Translations under genes and position numbers: made by a program
Source of the DNA: an uncultured Thermomicrobiales bacterium
GTDB taxonomy: Bacteria > Chloroflexota > Chloroflexia > Thermomicrobiales > UBA6265
Assembly: GCA_902806365.1 (NCBI GenBank)
Contig: CADCWJ010000384.1
Location: 1 to 8,302, forward strand
DNA length: 8,302 nucleotides
Direction of reading: 5' to 3'
Notes under the pieces: model-generated
Seen by the model: only the letters and a program-made list of their open reading frames with translations
The model's database searches: none
What the model was told of the DNA's origin: nothing
Part shown: piece after piece, positions 1 through 7,248 of the stretch
Numbering within the stretch: the stretch's first letter is position 1
Layout: every line of letters begins with the position of its first letter

Positions 1-18
1 ATCGAGGGGCGGCACCTA

Positions 19-27
19 TGGTAGAAT
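19..27 (+). promoter_or_regulatory. possible extended -10 promoter element
   Basis: TGGTAGAAT reads as an extended -10 box (TG, one base, then TAGAAT at 22-27, one mismatch from TATAAT). The matching -35 box would fall at the very edge of or outside the window, so it cannot be checked. Transcription would begin near 33-34, and the transcript would run straight into the hairpin at 59-81. If real, this makes 34-173 a nusA leader containing an attenuator. If not, the bases belong to the end of an upstream unit that cannot be identified here; the three forward frames over bases 1-30 show no recognisable protein end such as RimP. Confidence 0.35.
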
Positions 28-58
28 GATCGAGCGGAATCGATCTCTGGTGGGATCA

Positions 59-91
59 AAACGTGGGCCACGCCCACGTTTCTTGTTGTTT
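59..91 (+). terminator. intrinsic terminator or attenuator upstream of nusA
   Basis: The arms AAACGTGGGC (59-68) and GCCCACGTTT (72-81) are perfect 10-bp complements around a 3-nt CAC loop. They are followed by a T-rich but interrupted run, TTTCTTGTTGTTT at 79-91 (10 of 13 are T, counting the T's of the stem base). This is the form of a Rho-independent terminator. It either ends the transcript of the gene upstream of the window or acts as an attenuator in the nusA leader. The interrupted U-tract is typical of terminators that benefit from NusA, which is an inference here. Confidence 0.75.
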
Positions 92-132
92 CAGGAACAA
101 CTTGCATCAGGCGACGACGAAACCACTCCCAT

Positions 133-138
133 TATAAC
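133..138 (+). promoter_or_regulatory. possible -10 box of a nusA-proximal promoter
   Basis: TATAAC lies in the only AT-rich patch between the terminator hairpin and the ribosome binding site of nusA. No good -35 hexamer sits 16-18 bases upstream; the nearest TTGCAT (102-107) is 25 bases away, which is too far for a standard sigma-70 promoter. The position, just downstream of a terminator and about 35 bases before nusA, is what makes it plausible. Confidence 0.3.
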
Positions 139-159
139 TCGGTGTGTTTCAGTGAGATT

Positions 160-165
160 AGGAGG
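160..165 (+). promoter_or_regulatory. ribosome binding site of nusA (decides the start)
   Basis: AGGAGG is a perfect Shine-Dalgarno core with 8 bases between it and ATG at 174. The in-frame GTG at 165 overlaps this core and so cannot be the start it serves. This places the NusA start at 174 rather than 165. Confidence 0.85.
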
Positions 166-173
166 TGAGCGGG

Positions 174-1547
174 ATGAAGAGCGATCTCTACACCGCAATC
201 GCCCAGATTGCCGCAGAACGGGGTATCCCTCGTGACGCGGTCATTTCTTCGGTTCAACAGGCGCTGACGTCTGTCTACAAGAAGACAATGGGCTCGGAAG
301 AGGATGTCGCCGTCGAGCTCGATCAGGCGACCGGCGAGATGCAGGTCGTGATTCTCAAGACGGTGGTCGAGACTGTCGTCGAGCCGAACCGGGAGATCAG
401 CCTGGAAGATGCCAAGGCGCACGAGCCGGGGGCGCAGATCGGCGACGCCGTCAAGATCAAAAGCACGCCCGAGAACTTCGGAAGGATCGCGGCGCAGACG
501 GTCAAGCAAGTGGTCCACACCAGGATTCGCGATTTTGAGCGCGAGTCGGTGTTCAGGGAATATCAGGACAAGGAAGGCGAAGTGCTCAGCGGCGTGGTGC
601 AGCGCGCCGACAGCCGGGCTGTGATCATCGAGCTCGGCAAGGCGGAGGCCGTGATGCCGGCCCGCGAGCAGGTTCCCACCGAGCGCTATCGCACGAACCA
701 GCGGATCAAGGTATTGGTGACCGAGGTCAACAGCCATGCGCGGGGTCCGCAGCTGATCGTGTCCCGTTCGAACGCAGGTTTGATCCGCCGACTCTTCGAG
801 CAGGAAGTCCCGGAGATTCAGACCGGGGCGGTCGAGATCATGGAGATCGCCCGTGAGCCGGGTCTTCGCTCCAAGGTCGCCGTTGCCGCTCGGCAGGAGA
901 AGGTTGACCCCGTTGGTTCCTGTGTTGGTGTGCGCGGCGTGCGCATCCAGAATATCGTCAATGAGCTCTATGGTGAAAAGATCGACGTGATCGAGTGGTC
1001 GTCCGATATCGCGACGTTCATCGCGAACGCGCTCAGCCCCGCCAAGCCCACGAATGTGTCGCTGAGCGAACATGGTGAGCATCGCGTCGCCACAGTCATC
1101 GTGCCGAGCGACCAGATGTCGCTTGCGATCGGCAAGGAAGGGCAGAACGCCCGGCTTGCCTACAAGCTGACCGGCTGGCGGATCGACATCAAGGGGCCGG
1201 AGTCGCTGCTGGAAGCGGGCGGGGAGTTCTTCCGCAGCGCGCGGGATTCCGCAAGCGACCTGATGCCGGACTTCAATTACCAGGGCAGGCAACCCCGGCC
1301 CGTGCAGGCCGATGGCATGGTTGCCCTTGGTGGCATGTCGTATGGGCCCCTCTCAAGTGAGCTCGTCCGGCGCCAAGTGGATGTCGAAGCGATTGATGGT
1401 GTCGTCGAGATTTATTACGACCGGGAACTGCGCGCCCGGTTCGACCAACGCACGGGAACGGCATTGCCCCTTGATGGGGACGGATTGGACATGCCGGCCG
1501 CAACCGAGCTCGAAGCGTCGTCGGTCGGCGATGGGGAACGCGCATAG
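174..1547 (+). CDS. nusA: transcription termination/antitermination factor NusA
   Basis: NusA binds RNA polymerase and nascent RNA, promotes pausing and intrinsic termination, and takes part in rRNA antitermination. The 457-residue product has an N-terminal polymerase-binding domain (about 1-132, beginning MKSDLYTAIAQIAAERGI), an S1 domain (about 135-199), and two KH domains. KH1 carries GSCVGVRGVRIQNI at 248-261; KH2 carries the GKEGQNARLA signature near 320-329. After KH2 comes a tail of about 110 residues (346-457) that I cannot assign; its end is acidic and it does not resemble the E. coli AR1/AR2 repeats. The ATG at 174 is chosen for its AGGAGG; a GTG nine bases upstream overlaps that site. 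It is the first gene of the operon, preceded by a terminator-like hairpin, so self-control by termination is possible. No rimP is visible directly upstream, where it usually lies. Confidence 0.97.
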   Translation: MKSDLYTAIAQIAAERGIPRDAVISSVQQALTSVYKKTMGSEEDVAVELDQATGEMQVVILKTVVETVVEPNREISLEDAKAHEPGAQIGDAVKIKSTPENFGRIAAQTVKQVVHTRIRDFERESVFREYQDKEGEVLSGVVQRADSRAVIIELGKAEAVMPAREQVPTERYRTNQRIKVLVTEVNSHARGPQLIVSRSNAGLIRRLFEQEVPEIQTGAVEIMEIAREPGLRSKVAVAARQEKVDPVGSCVGVRGVRIQNIVNELYGEKIDVIEWSSDIATFIANALSPAKPTNVSLSEHGEHRVATVIVPSDQMSLAIGKEGQNARLAYKLTGWRIDIKGPESLLEAGGEFFRSARDSASDLMPDFNYQGRQPRPVQADGMVALGGMSYGPLSSELVRRQVDVEAIDGVVEIYYDRELRARFDQRTGTALPLDGDGLDMPAATELEASSVGDGERA

Positions 1548-1588
1548 GTCGGCGAGTACCGTGCAATGGAGGAGGCGAGAGTTCCGCC

Positions 1589-1954
1589 ATGCCTCAGCAG
1601 ACGATGGTTGGACAACGAAAGGCGAAGAAGCCGCAGCGCCCGAAGCATGTACCGGTACGGACGTGCGTGAGTTGCCGCGAGACCGGCGCCAAGCGGGCGC
1701 TGACCCGGATCGTCCGCGTGTCGGAAGGCGATGTCGAGATCGACATCACCAGCAAGAAAAACGGGCGGGGTGCATATCTGTGTGAGAAACCGGCTTGCTG
1801 GCGGGTTGCAGTCGAGTCACCGGTTCTCTCACGGGCGTTGAAGACCGCCCTGTCGCCCGCAAGTATCGAACGATTGAAAGCGCACGCGGCAACACTGCCG
1901 GCTTCGACCGGTGATGCGCTGCAGCCCGTGCCAGCGGAAGGAACAAGCGAATGA
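1589..1954 (+). CDS. rnpM: RNase P modulator RnpM (YlxR family, DUF448)
   Basis: This small basic protein (121 residues) belongs to the YlxR/DUF448 family, found between nusA and infB in many bacteria. A member has been reported to bind RNase P RNA and modulate RNase P activity, hence the name RnpM. Family hallmarks seen are PVRTCVSCR at 22-30, KKNGRGAYLC at 56-65 and the following CW at 70-71. Cysteines 26, 29, 65 and 70 form a CxxC...C....C pattern that could bind metal; that is inference. The first 20 residues are rich in Lys and Arg, and the last 25 look disordered. GGAGGAGG at 1568-1575 is a strong ribosome binding site, though 13 bases from the ATG; ATG at 1604 is a less likely alternative. 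The stop overlaps the start of infB (ATGA), suggesting translational coupling. The ylxQ gene (L7Ae-like) that often follows is absent. Confidence 0.9.
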   Translation: MPQQTMVGQRKAKKPQRPKHVPVRTCVSCRETGAKRALTRIVRVSEGDVEIDITSKKNGRGAYLCEKPACWRVAVESPVLSRALKTALSPASIERLKAHAATLPASTGDALQPVPAEGTSE

Positions 1955-3852
1955 GTGATTCAGCAGGACGAGGAGGAAACCGGAGTGGCGGAGGCCGCTT
2001 CGGTGGTGGAAACCGCCGCGGCAAGCGAAGTGGTGGTTCGGCCCGCACAGTCGCGGTCAAGCGAGCCGCGCCTACCGTGCGAGAGCCCATCACGCTGCCA
2101 CCGGTGCTCTCGGTCTCGGAGTTGGCCGACAAGGTTGAAATGACCGGGGTCGAGGTGATCCGGGAGTTGATGAAGATTGGCATCATGGCCAACCTGAATC
2201 AGCAGATCGATTACGACACTGCCAACAAGGTCGCGACCGCGCTCGGATGGGAAAGCAGCGAGGACGAATCCGCACAGGCATCGACGAGCGCGGACTTCGA
2301 GAGCCGGCGGCTCGAGAGCGAGTCCGACCCGGATTCGACCGCCCGGCCGCCCGTGATTACCATCATGGGTCACGTCGACCATGGCAAGACCAAGTTGCTG
2401 GATTCGATTCGCTCGGCAAATGTGGCCGAAGGCGAGGCCGGTGGCATCACCCAGCACATCGGCGCGTACCAGGTCGAAACCCACGGCCGGCGGCTCACCT
2501 TTCTGGATACCCCGGGCCACGAAGCGTTCACCGCGATGCGGGCCCGTGGCGCCCAGGCGACGGATATAGCGGTGCTTGTGGTGGCCGCCGACGATGGCGT
2601 GATGCCGACGACGCGTGAGGCGATTGCCCATATCAAGTCGGCCAACGTTCCGCTCGTGGTCGCCGTCAACAAGATCGATCTTCCCACCGCCAATCCCGAT
2701 CGGGTCAAGCAGCAGCTTTCGGATGCTGCCGTGATGCCGGAGGAGTGGGGCGGCGATGTTCCCTTTGTGGAGGTGTCCGCCAAGGACAAGCGTGGGCTGG
2801 ATGATCTGCTCGAGGTGCTCTTGCTCGTGGCCGATGTCAACGAGCTGAAGGCGAACCCGAACAAGCCAGCGACCGGAGTCGTGGTCGAGGCCCAGGTCGA
2901 CAGCAATCGCGGCGCGGTCGCGACCGTGCTCGTCCAGAGTGGAACCCTCAACCTGCGGGATGTGGTCGTCGCGGGTTCGACGTGGGGCCGCATCAAGGCG
3001 ATGTTCGACGACCATGGCAAGCGGGTGCGTCGTGCCGGGCCCAGCACACCGGTGGAGATCCTTGGCCTGATGGCGGTGCCCCAGGCGGGCGACACGTTTG
3101 AGATCTTCGAGGACGAGAAGGTCGCCCGCCAGTTGGCGGAGCAACGTTCCGCGACTCGCCGCATCGAGTCAATCAGTGAGAACCGTCCCGTCAAGCTGAC
3201 CGAGCTGTACGATCAGGTCAAGGAAGGCAAGACAGCGGAACTCCGGGTGATCCTCAAGGCCGACGTGCAGGGATCCCTGGGAGCCATCCAGAACGCCCTG
3301 CTCAAGCTCAACGACACAACGGACGAGGGTGTTCAGCTTTCCATTCAGCTTGCTTCGACCGGTGCCATCTCGGAATCGGACATCAACCTGGCCGCGACGA
3401 CGCGGAGCATCGTGATTGGCTTCAATGTGCGGCCGGACGTCGCCGCCAAGCGCGCCGCTGATTCCGCCGGCATCGATGTCCGCTTCTACACCATCATTTA
3501 CAACCTCCTCGACGAGGTCAAGGCAGCGATGACGGGGCTCCTTGCTCCGGTTTTCGAGGACGTGACGGATGGCTACGCGGAGGCGCGCAATACGTTCAAG
3601 CTTCCGAACAACGATGTCGTCGCGGGCCTCTATGTGCTGGACGGCAAGGTCGTCCGCAACTCCCGGGCACGAGTGCTGCGGAGTGGCGTCGTGGTGTTCG
3701 AAGGTGGCATCAAGTCCCTCAAGCGCTTCAAGGACGATGTCCGCGAAGTCGCGGCAGGGTACGAGTGTGGTCTCGGACTCGATGGCTTCAACGATATTCA
3801 AGTTGGCGACCAGATCGAATTCCTGCATCGACAAGAGGTCGCGCGCACCTGA
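1951..3852 (+). CDS. infB: translation initiation factor IF-2
   Basis: IF-2 is the GTPase that brings initiator fMet-tRNA to the 30S subunit and promotes subunit joining. The product is compact at 633 residues (about 890 in E. coli). It begins with a Gly/Arg-rich stretch (6-29). An IF2_N module (about 46-100, with LSVSELADKV and GVEVIRELMKIGI) and a short acidic linker (101-132) follow. The G domain has GHVDHGKT at 140-147 (P-loop), the G2 threonine in GGITQHIGAY at 164-173, DTPGH at 186-190, NKID at 240-243 and SAK at 276-278. Next come a beta-barrel domain (about 305-395), domain 3 (about 412-515) and the fMet-tRNA-binding C domain (about 530-633), with SLKRFKDDV at 589-597 and ECGLGL at 605-610. 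The ATG overlaps the rnpM stop, with GGAAGGA 8 bases upstream. All catalytic motifs are intact. Confidence 0.98.
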   Translation: MSDSAGRGGNRSGGGRFGGGNRRGKRSGGSARTVAVKRAAPTVREPITLPPVLSVSELADKVEMTGVEVIRELMKIGIMANLNQQIDYDTANKVATALGWESSEDESAQASTSADFESRRLESESDPDSTARPPVITIMGHVDHGKTKLLDSIRSANVAEGEAGGITQHIGAYQVETHGRRLTFLDTPGHEAFTAMRARGAQATDIAVLVVAADDGVMPTTREAIAHIKSANVPLVVAVNKIDLPTANPDRVKQQLSDAAVMPEEWGGDVPFVEVSAKDKRGLDDLLEVLLLVADVNELKANPNKPATGVVVEAQVDSNRGAVATVLVQSGTLNLRDVVVAGSTWGRIKAMFDDHGKRVRRAGPSTPVEILGLMAVPQAGDTFEIFEDEKVARQLAEQRSATRRIESISENRPVKLTELYDQVKEGKTAELRVILKADVQGSLGAIQNALLKLNDTTDEGVQLSIQLASTGAISESDINLAATTRSIVIGFNVRPDVAAKRAADSAGIDVRFYTIIYNLLDEVKAAMTGLLAPVFEDVTDGYAEARNTFKLPNNDVVAGLYVLDGKVVRNSRARVLRSGVVVFEGGIKSLKRFKDDVREVAAGYECGLGLDGFNDIQVGDQIEFLHRQEVART

Positions 3853-3876
3853 TGCGGACGCCGCTCCATGCCGCTT

Positions 3877-3893
3877 CGGCAAACCTTTTGCCG
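3877..3893 (+). other. small hairpin in the infB-rbfA gap
   Basis: CGGCAAA (3877-3883) and TTTGCCG (3887-3893) pair perfectly as 7 bp around a CCT loop. No T-run follows, so this is not a standard terminator. It could be an RNA-processing or mRNA-stability element, or mean nothing. The 75-base gap (3853-3927) holds no other structure or gene that I can support. Confidence 0.4.
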
Positions 3894-3927
3894 TGATAGT
3901 CGCTGACGGGAATGCTTGGGGGGCGTT

Positions 3928-4329
3928 GTGACTCGACGCACACTTCAGGTCGGTGAGCTGCTCAAAGAGGAGCTCACCGACATCATCCGGCGTGAAGTCA
4001 AGGATCCCCGGGTGGGGTTCATGAGCATTACGACCGTTGAGGTCACGCCAGACTTACGGTCTGCCCGTGTTTTCGTCAGCGTGCTCGGAACCGACGAGGA
4101 GCGTTCCAATACGCTCGACGCGCTCCGCTCCGCGGCGAAGTTCATCCGGTTCCACCTGAAGCCACGGCTGCGCATGCGGCAGATTCCGGAGCTTGAGTTT
4201 CGTGACGATCGGTCGATGGAGTATGCGGAGCAGATATCGGCGACGCTCAGGCAAATCCGGAAATCGGAGGTCGGCTCTCCCTCTCCCGCAGCAGGCGCGC
4301 CGCCTTTCGAGGATAAGGGCATGGCATGA
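3928..4329 (+). CDS. rbfA: 30S ribosome-binding factor RbfA
   Basis: RbfA is a small KH-fold protein that binds the immature 30S subunit near helix 1 of 16S rRNA and helps late maturation and cold adaptation. The 133-residue product matches the family throughout: RRTLQVGELLKEEL at 3-16, REVKDPRVGFMSITTVEVTPDL at 22-43 (given here as key residues KDPRVG 25-30 and VTPDL 39-43), the SAAKFIR helix turn at 68-74, and IPELEFRDD at 86-94. The last 20 residues are Pro/Ala-rich and probably disordered. The GTG at 3928 is preferred because it puts the family's usual N-terminus (TRRTLQV) first and follows a G-run at 3918-3923. A TTG at 3916 would add four residues. The stop overlaps the next gene (ATGA at 4326-4329). 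The ylxP (DUF503) gene that often sits between infB and rbfA is missing. Confidence 0.95.
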   Translation: MTRRTLQVGELLKEELTDIIRREVKDPRVGFMSITTVEVTPDLRSARVFVSVLGTDEERSNTLDALRSAAKFIRFHLKPRLRMRQIPELEFRDDRSMEYAEQISATLRQIRKSEVGSPSPAAGAPPFEDKGMA

Positions 4330-5354
4330 GCGGTCCAGGCTGGAAGATAGATCCCGAAGCGGCGCGAGATGCCCTTCGGGTGCTGAGGGAAGCCCGCTTC
4401 GTGCTCATGCCCACGCATCAGAATGTCGATGCGGATGGACTGTCCTCACCTCTGGCTCTGGTCCACGCGCTACGTCAGCTCGGAGTCGATGCCGTGCCGC
4501 TTATCGGTGACGGCGTCGTTCCGCAGAACCTTTCATTTCTCCCGGGGTTCGAAAATGTGCTCGTGTACGGCCGGGATGAGCTGCCCGAGTACGATGTCCT
4601 CTGCCTGGTGGATTGCGCGGATCGCAAGCGGCTGGGCGCCTTCTACACCGACGACCCCGATCGGGTCAACGGCTCGGTTCCGATCGTGAATATCGACCAT
4701 CACGTGACCAACGACCGCTTCGGCGTCGTCAATATCGTGGAATCCCATGCCGCCTCGGCGTCGGAGGTCGTCACCGACATGCTCGCGGTATGGGGTTCGG
4801 AGCTGACTCGAGACATCGCGCAATGCCTGCTTGCCGGCATTTACGGGGACACGCTGGGCCTTCGCACGGAGTCGACCAGCTCGCGAACCATGCGGACCGC
4901 CGCCGATCTGGTCGATGCCGGTGCTCATCCTGGTCCAATCGTCGATGCGCTGTTCCGCCTGAAGCCGCGGTCATCCGTTTGTCTTTGGGAGCGCGCGCTA
5001 CGCAATGTTCAATGGACCGGTTCGTTGATCTGGACCGAGTTGACTCCGGACGATTTCACGGCGTGTGGCGCGTCGCCCGTCGAGGCCGAAGGGCTGGTCA
5101 ACTTTTTGACCGGCACGGAAGGCTCGCATGTGGCGGCAATCCTCTATGCGAACGATCGTGGCTGGCGAGTCAGCATGCGAAGTGTCGATGCCAACGTCGC
5201 CGAGATTGCGGCGGAGTTTGGCGGAGGCGGGCATCCACGCGCCGCGGGATGCACGATCGTTGGTGACGACTCCGTGAAGCGTCATTTCCTGGAGCGGGTG
5301 TCGGTGCTCGCCAGTGGCGCGACCGAGGCTCCGGGCGACGCCCCCACGAGCTGA
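4326..5354 (+). CDS. nrnA: DHH/DHHA1 phosphoesterase, NrnA-type (oligoribonuclease / pAp phosphatase)
   Basis: The product is a 342-residue DHH-superfamily phosphoesterase with the layout of NrnA. Enzymes of this type degrade 2-5 nt RNA (nanoRNA) and often dephosphorylate 3'-phosphoadenosine 5'-phosphate; related members hydrolyse cyclic dinucleotide products. Metal-binding motifs are all present: HQNVDADG at 31-38 (motif I), VDCAD at 95-99 (motif II), DHH at 124-126 (motif III) and GDT at 174-176 (motif IV). The DHHA1 domain ends with GGGGHPRAAG at 299-308, the substrate-binding loop. There is no signal peptide or membrane segment, so it is cytoplasmic. Its place between rbfA and truB is common in Gram-positive-type nusA operons. 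It starts inside the rbfA stop and its own stop overlaps the truB start, so translation of the three is probably coupled. The exact substrate cannot be read from sequence. Confidence 0.88.
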   Translation: MSGPGWKIDPEAARDALRVLREARFVLMPTHQNVDADGLSSPLALVHALRQLGVDAVPLIGDGVVPQNLSFLPGFENVLVYGRDELPEYDVLCLVDCADRKRLGAFYTDDPDRVNGSVPIVNIDHHVTNDRFGVVNIVESHAASASEVVTDMLAVWGSELTRDIAQCLLAGIYGDTLGLRTESTSSRTMRTAADLVDAGAHPGPIVDALFRLKPRSSVCLWERALRNVQWTGSLIWTELTPDDFTACGASPVEAEGLVNFLTGTEGSHVAAILYANDRGWRVSMRSVDANVAEIAAEFGGGGHPRAAGCTIVGDDSVKRHFLERVSVLASGATEAPGDAPTS

Positions 5355-6274
5355 TGCGCACGTCGAGACGCCAGTCACAGCGTCACGGATACCTCGTGAT
5401 CGACAAGCCGGCAGGGTGGACGAGTCACGATGTGGTGGCTGGCGTCCGCCGCATCGTCGGTGAACGCCGGGTCGGTCATGCCGGCACGCTCGACCCCGCC
5501 GCGGTCGGCGTGCTGCCGGTTGCGGTCGGGCTTGCGACCCGCACCGTCGAATATCTCGCCAACTCCAGCAAGGGATATCGCGCCGAGATTACCTTCGGGA
5601 TCGAGACCGACAGTGCCGATGCAGATGGCCGCGTGATTGGCCAGTTTGACGCCACTCACCTTCGCGAAGCGGAGGTCCGCCTTCTCCTGGCCAGCTTTCT
5701 GGGGACCTCGACTCAGCGTCCACCGGCGCTTTCGGCCATCAAGGTGGGCGGCAAGCGGCTTTACGAGTTGGCACGTCAGGGGAGCCCTGTCGAGGTTGCC
5801 GAGCGGATTGTCTCGTTTTCTCGGTTGGAGCTGCTGAGCTGGGTTTCCCCGATCCTGACCGTTGATATCGAGTGCACGAAGGGCACCTATATTCGCTCGC
5901 TGGCGGTCGACCTGGGGCGGTCAGCGGGGACCGGAGCCTACCTCTCGCATCTCGTCCGCACGCGATCGGGACCGTTCTTGCTGAGCGATGCGCTCGCCCT
6001 CTCGGCCGTATCCGATGCAATCACCGAAGATGGCTGGCGTAGTCTTGCCTTTCATCCCGATTGGTCACTGCTCGACCGAGAAAGTGTCTTCCTCTCGGAG
6101 GAAGATGTCGATCGGTGGCGAAATGGCGTCCACCTGTCGATTTCCGGATGTCTGCCTGGGCCGGTTCGCGTCTATGATGAGTTGGGCGGGTGGCTCGGTG
6201 TTGGCGAGGCATCCCGGGAGAACGGGATGATCGAGCCACGCAAGGTGTTTCCACGGGAGTTTTCAGCGACGTGA
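5354..6274 (+). CDS. truB: tRNA pseudouridine-55 synthase TruB
   Basis: TruB isomerises uridine 55 in the T-loop of tRNA to pseudouridine and also acts as a tRNA chaperone. The 306-residue product is of normal length. It shows IDKPAGWTSHDVV at 16-28, the catalytic-aspartate motif GTLDP at 44-48 (Asp47), KGYRA at 73-77 with the conserved Tyr75, QRPPALSAIKVGGKRLYELA at 121-140, and CTKGTYIRSLAVDLG at 174-188. The region from about 245 to the end corresponds in position to the PUA-like RNA-binding domain, weakly conserved as usual. The ATG shares one base with the stop of the preceding gene (TGATG), and its own stop overlaps the GTG start of ribF, so it is embedded in a coupled operon segment. 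Confidence 0.97.
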   Translation: MRTSRRQSQRHGYLVIDKPAGWTSHDVVAGVRRIVGERRVGHAGTLDPAAVGVLPVAVGLATRTVEYLANSSKGYRAEITFGIETDSADADGRVIGQFDATHLREAEVRLLLASFLGTSTQRPPALSAIKVGGKRLYELARQGSPVEVAERIVSFSRLELLSWVSPILTVDIECTKGTYIRSLAVDLGRSAGTGAYLSHLVRTRSGPFLLSDALALSAVSDAITEDGWRSLAFHPDWSLLDRESVFLSEEDVDRWRNGVHLSISGCLPGPVRVYDELGGWLGVGEASRENGMIEPRKVFPREFSAT

Positions 6275-7224
6275 CCCACGTGCCCAAGACGCGCTACGAT
6301 GAAATTCCACGCCAGCCGCACGTCGTCTCGGTCGGCACATTCGATGGCGTGCATCTCGGGCACCGGCATCTTCTTGAAACGGCGCTCGGCAGGTCTCGCC
6401 AGCGGGGCCTTCCCCTGCTGGTCGTTACTTTTGAGCCGATCCCTGCCCAGGTGATACGGCCGGAGAGCTTTGCTGGGCGCCTGCTCACCGCCGAGCGCAA
6501 GATCGAAAGGCTTCACGACCTGGGCCAGCTCGACGTGCTCGCGCTGCCGTTCACTGAGGCATTGCGATCGCAGCGGCCGGAAACGTTCATGGAGCAGCTG
6601 CACCAGGCGGTCCAGCCGGTCGAGCTTTGGGTAGGAGAAGAATTCGCGCTGGGCTACAACCGGACGGGAACAGTCGACCGTCTCGCCGAGATCGGCGCCA
6701 CGCTGGGATTCGAGGTGCACGCTGTCGAGCGCCTTCTTCTGGACGGCGAGATCGTCAGCAGCAGCCGAATTCGCCGCTACATCCTCGAGGGGAAACCCGA
6801 GCGGGCCGCATCACTTCTTGGCTATCCGTTCGCGTTGGCGGGCGAGGTGGTTCAGGGTGCGCAACTGGGCCGCCAGATCGGGTTCCCGACTGCCAACGTG
6901 GTTCCTCCGGCGGGTCTGGTTGCGCTTCCGGACGGCATTTATGCGTCGTATGCCCGGTTGCCTGACCGGCCGCAGCCGATGGCGGCCGTCACCTACATCG
7001 GCACCCGCCCGGCGCTGAACACGGGCAGCCGGTTGATCGAGACCCATATTCTCGATTTCGATGGGGATCTGTATGGTATGTGGCTGACGACGGAATTCAT
7101 CGAGCGACTTCGCCCCGATGCGACGTTCGACTCCGTCGATGCGCTGATCGCCCAGCTTCACAAGGATGAAGCACAGGCAAGGGCTATCCTTGCCGCGAGA
7201 GACGCCATGGCACCGAACCTCTGA
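6271..7224 (+). CDS. ribF: bifunctional riboflavin kinase / FMN adenylyltransferase RibF
   Basis: RibF phosphorylates riboflavin to FMN and then adenylylates FMN to FAD. The 317-residue product has the normal two-domain form. The N-terminal nucleotidyltransferase carries GTFDGVHLGHR at 22-32 (HxGH is 28-31) and the late motif SSSRIR at 163-168. The C-terminal flavokinase domain (about 187-310) has GFPTANV at 204-210, a conserved YIGTRPALN segment at 242-250, and ETHILDFDGDLYG at 257-269 including the catalytic glutamate (Glu257). The GTG at 6271 is chosen because it overlaps the truB stop (GTGA) with GGGAG 11 bases upstream, and because the family begins shortly before the GTFDG motif. An ATG at 6190 would force an 85-base overlap with truB. 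ribF after truB is common, but the usual next gene, rpsO, is replaced here by infC. Confidence 0.96.
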   Translation: MTHVPKTRYDEIPRQPHVVSVGTFDGVHLGHRHLLETALGRSRQRGLPLLVVTFEPIPAQVIRPESFAGRLLTAERKIERLHDLGQLDVLALPFTEALRSQRPETFMEQLHQAVQPVELWVGEEFALGYNRTGTVDRLAEIGATLGFEVHAVERLLLDGEIVSSSRIRRYILEGKPERAASLLGYPFALAGEVVQGAQLGRQIGFPTANVVPPAGLVALPDGIYASYARLPDRPQPMAAVTYIGTRPALNTGSRLIETHILDFDGDLYGMWLTTEFIERLRPDATFDSVDALIAQLHKDEAQARAILAARDAMAPNL

Positions 7225-7248
7225 TCGAACCCGCCAGCGTGCCGATCG

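Noticed and set aside
1..29. Possible 3' end of rimP or another upstream gene
   Set aside because: Two forward frames do stop at 22-24 and 27-29, but the few residues before them match no known protein end, so no gene is called.
26..235. 69-aa open frame across the nusA leader
   Set aside because: It has no ribosome binding site, reads through the terminator hairpin and overlaps nusA by about 60 bases with no recognisable protein.
132..1292. Long minus-strand open frame (386 aa) opposite nusA
   Set aside because: It mirrors the conserved nusA gene, has no family motif, and such antisense frames are common in GC-rich coding DNA.
2368..2391. Lysine after the IF-2 P-loop (GHVDHGKTK instead of GHVDHGKTS)
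   Set aside because: A basic residue at this position occurs in other high-GC bacterial IF-2 proteins and the catalytic residues are intact.
1960..3144. Long minus-strand open frame (394 aa) opposite infB
   Set aside because: It lies wholly opposite the conserved IF-2 coding region; its His/Asp/Gly-rich translation is the expected antisense by-product of codon bias.
6190..6270. Longer ribF starting at ATG 6190
   Set aside because: It would overlap truB by 85 bases and add 27 residues outside the family's usual N-terminus; GTG 6271 overlaps the truB stop like the other junctions.
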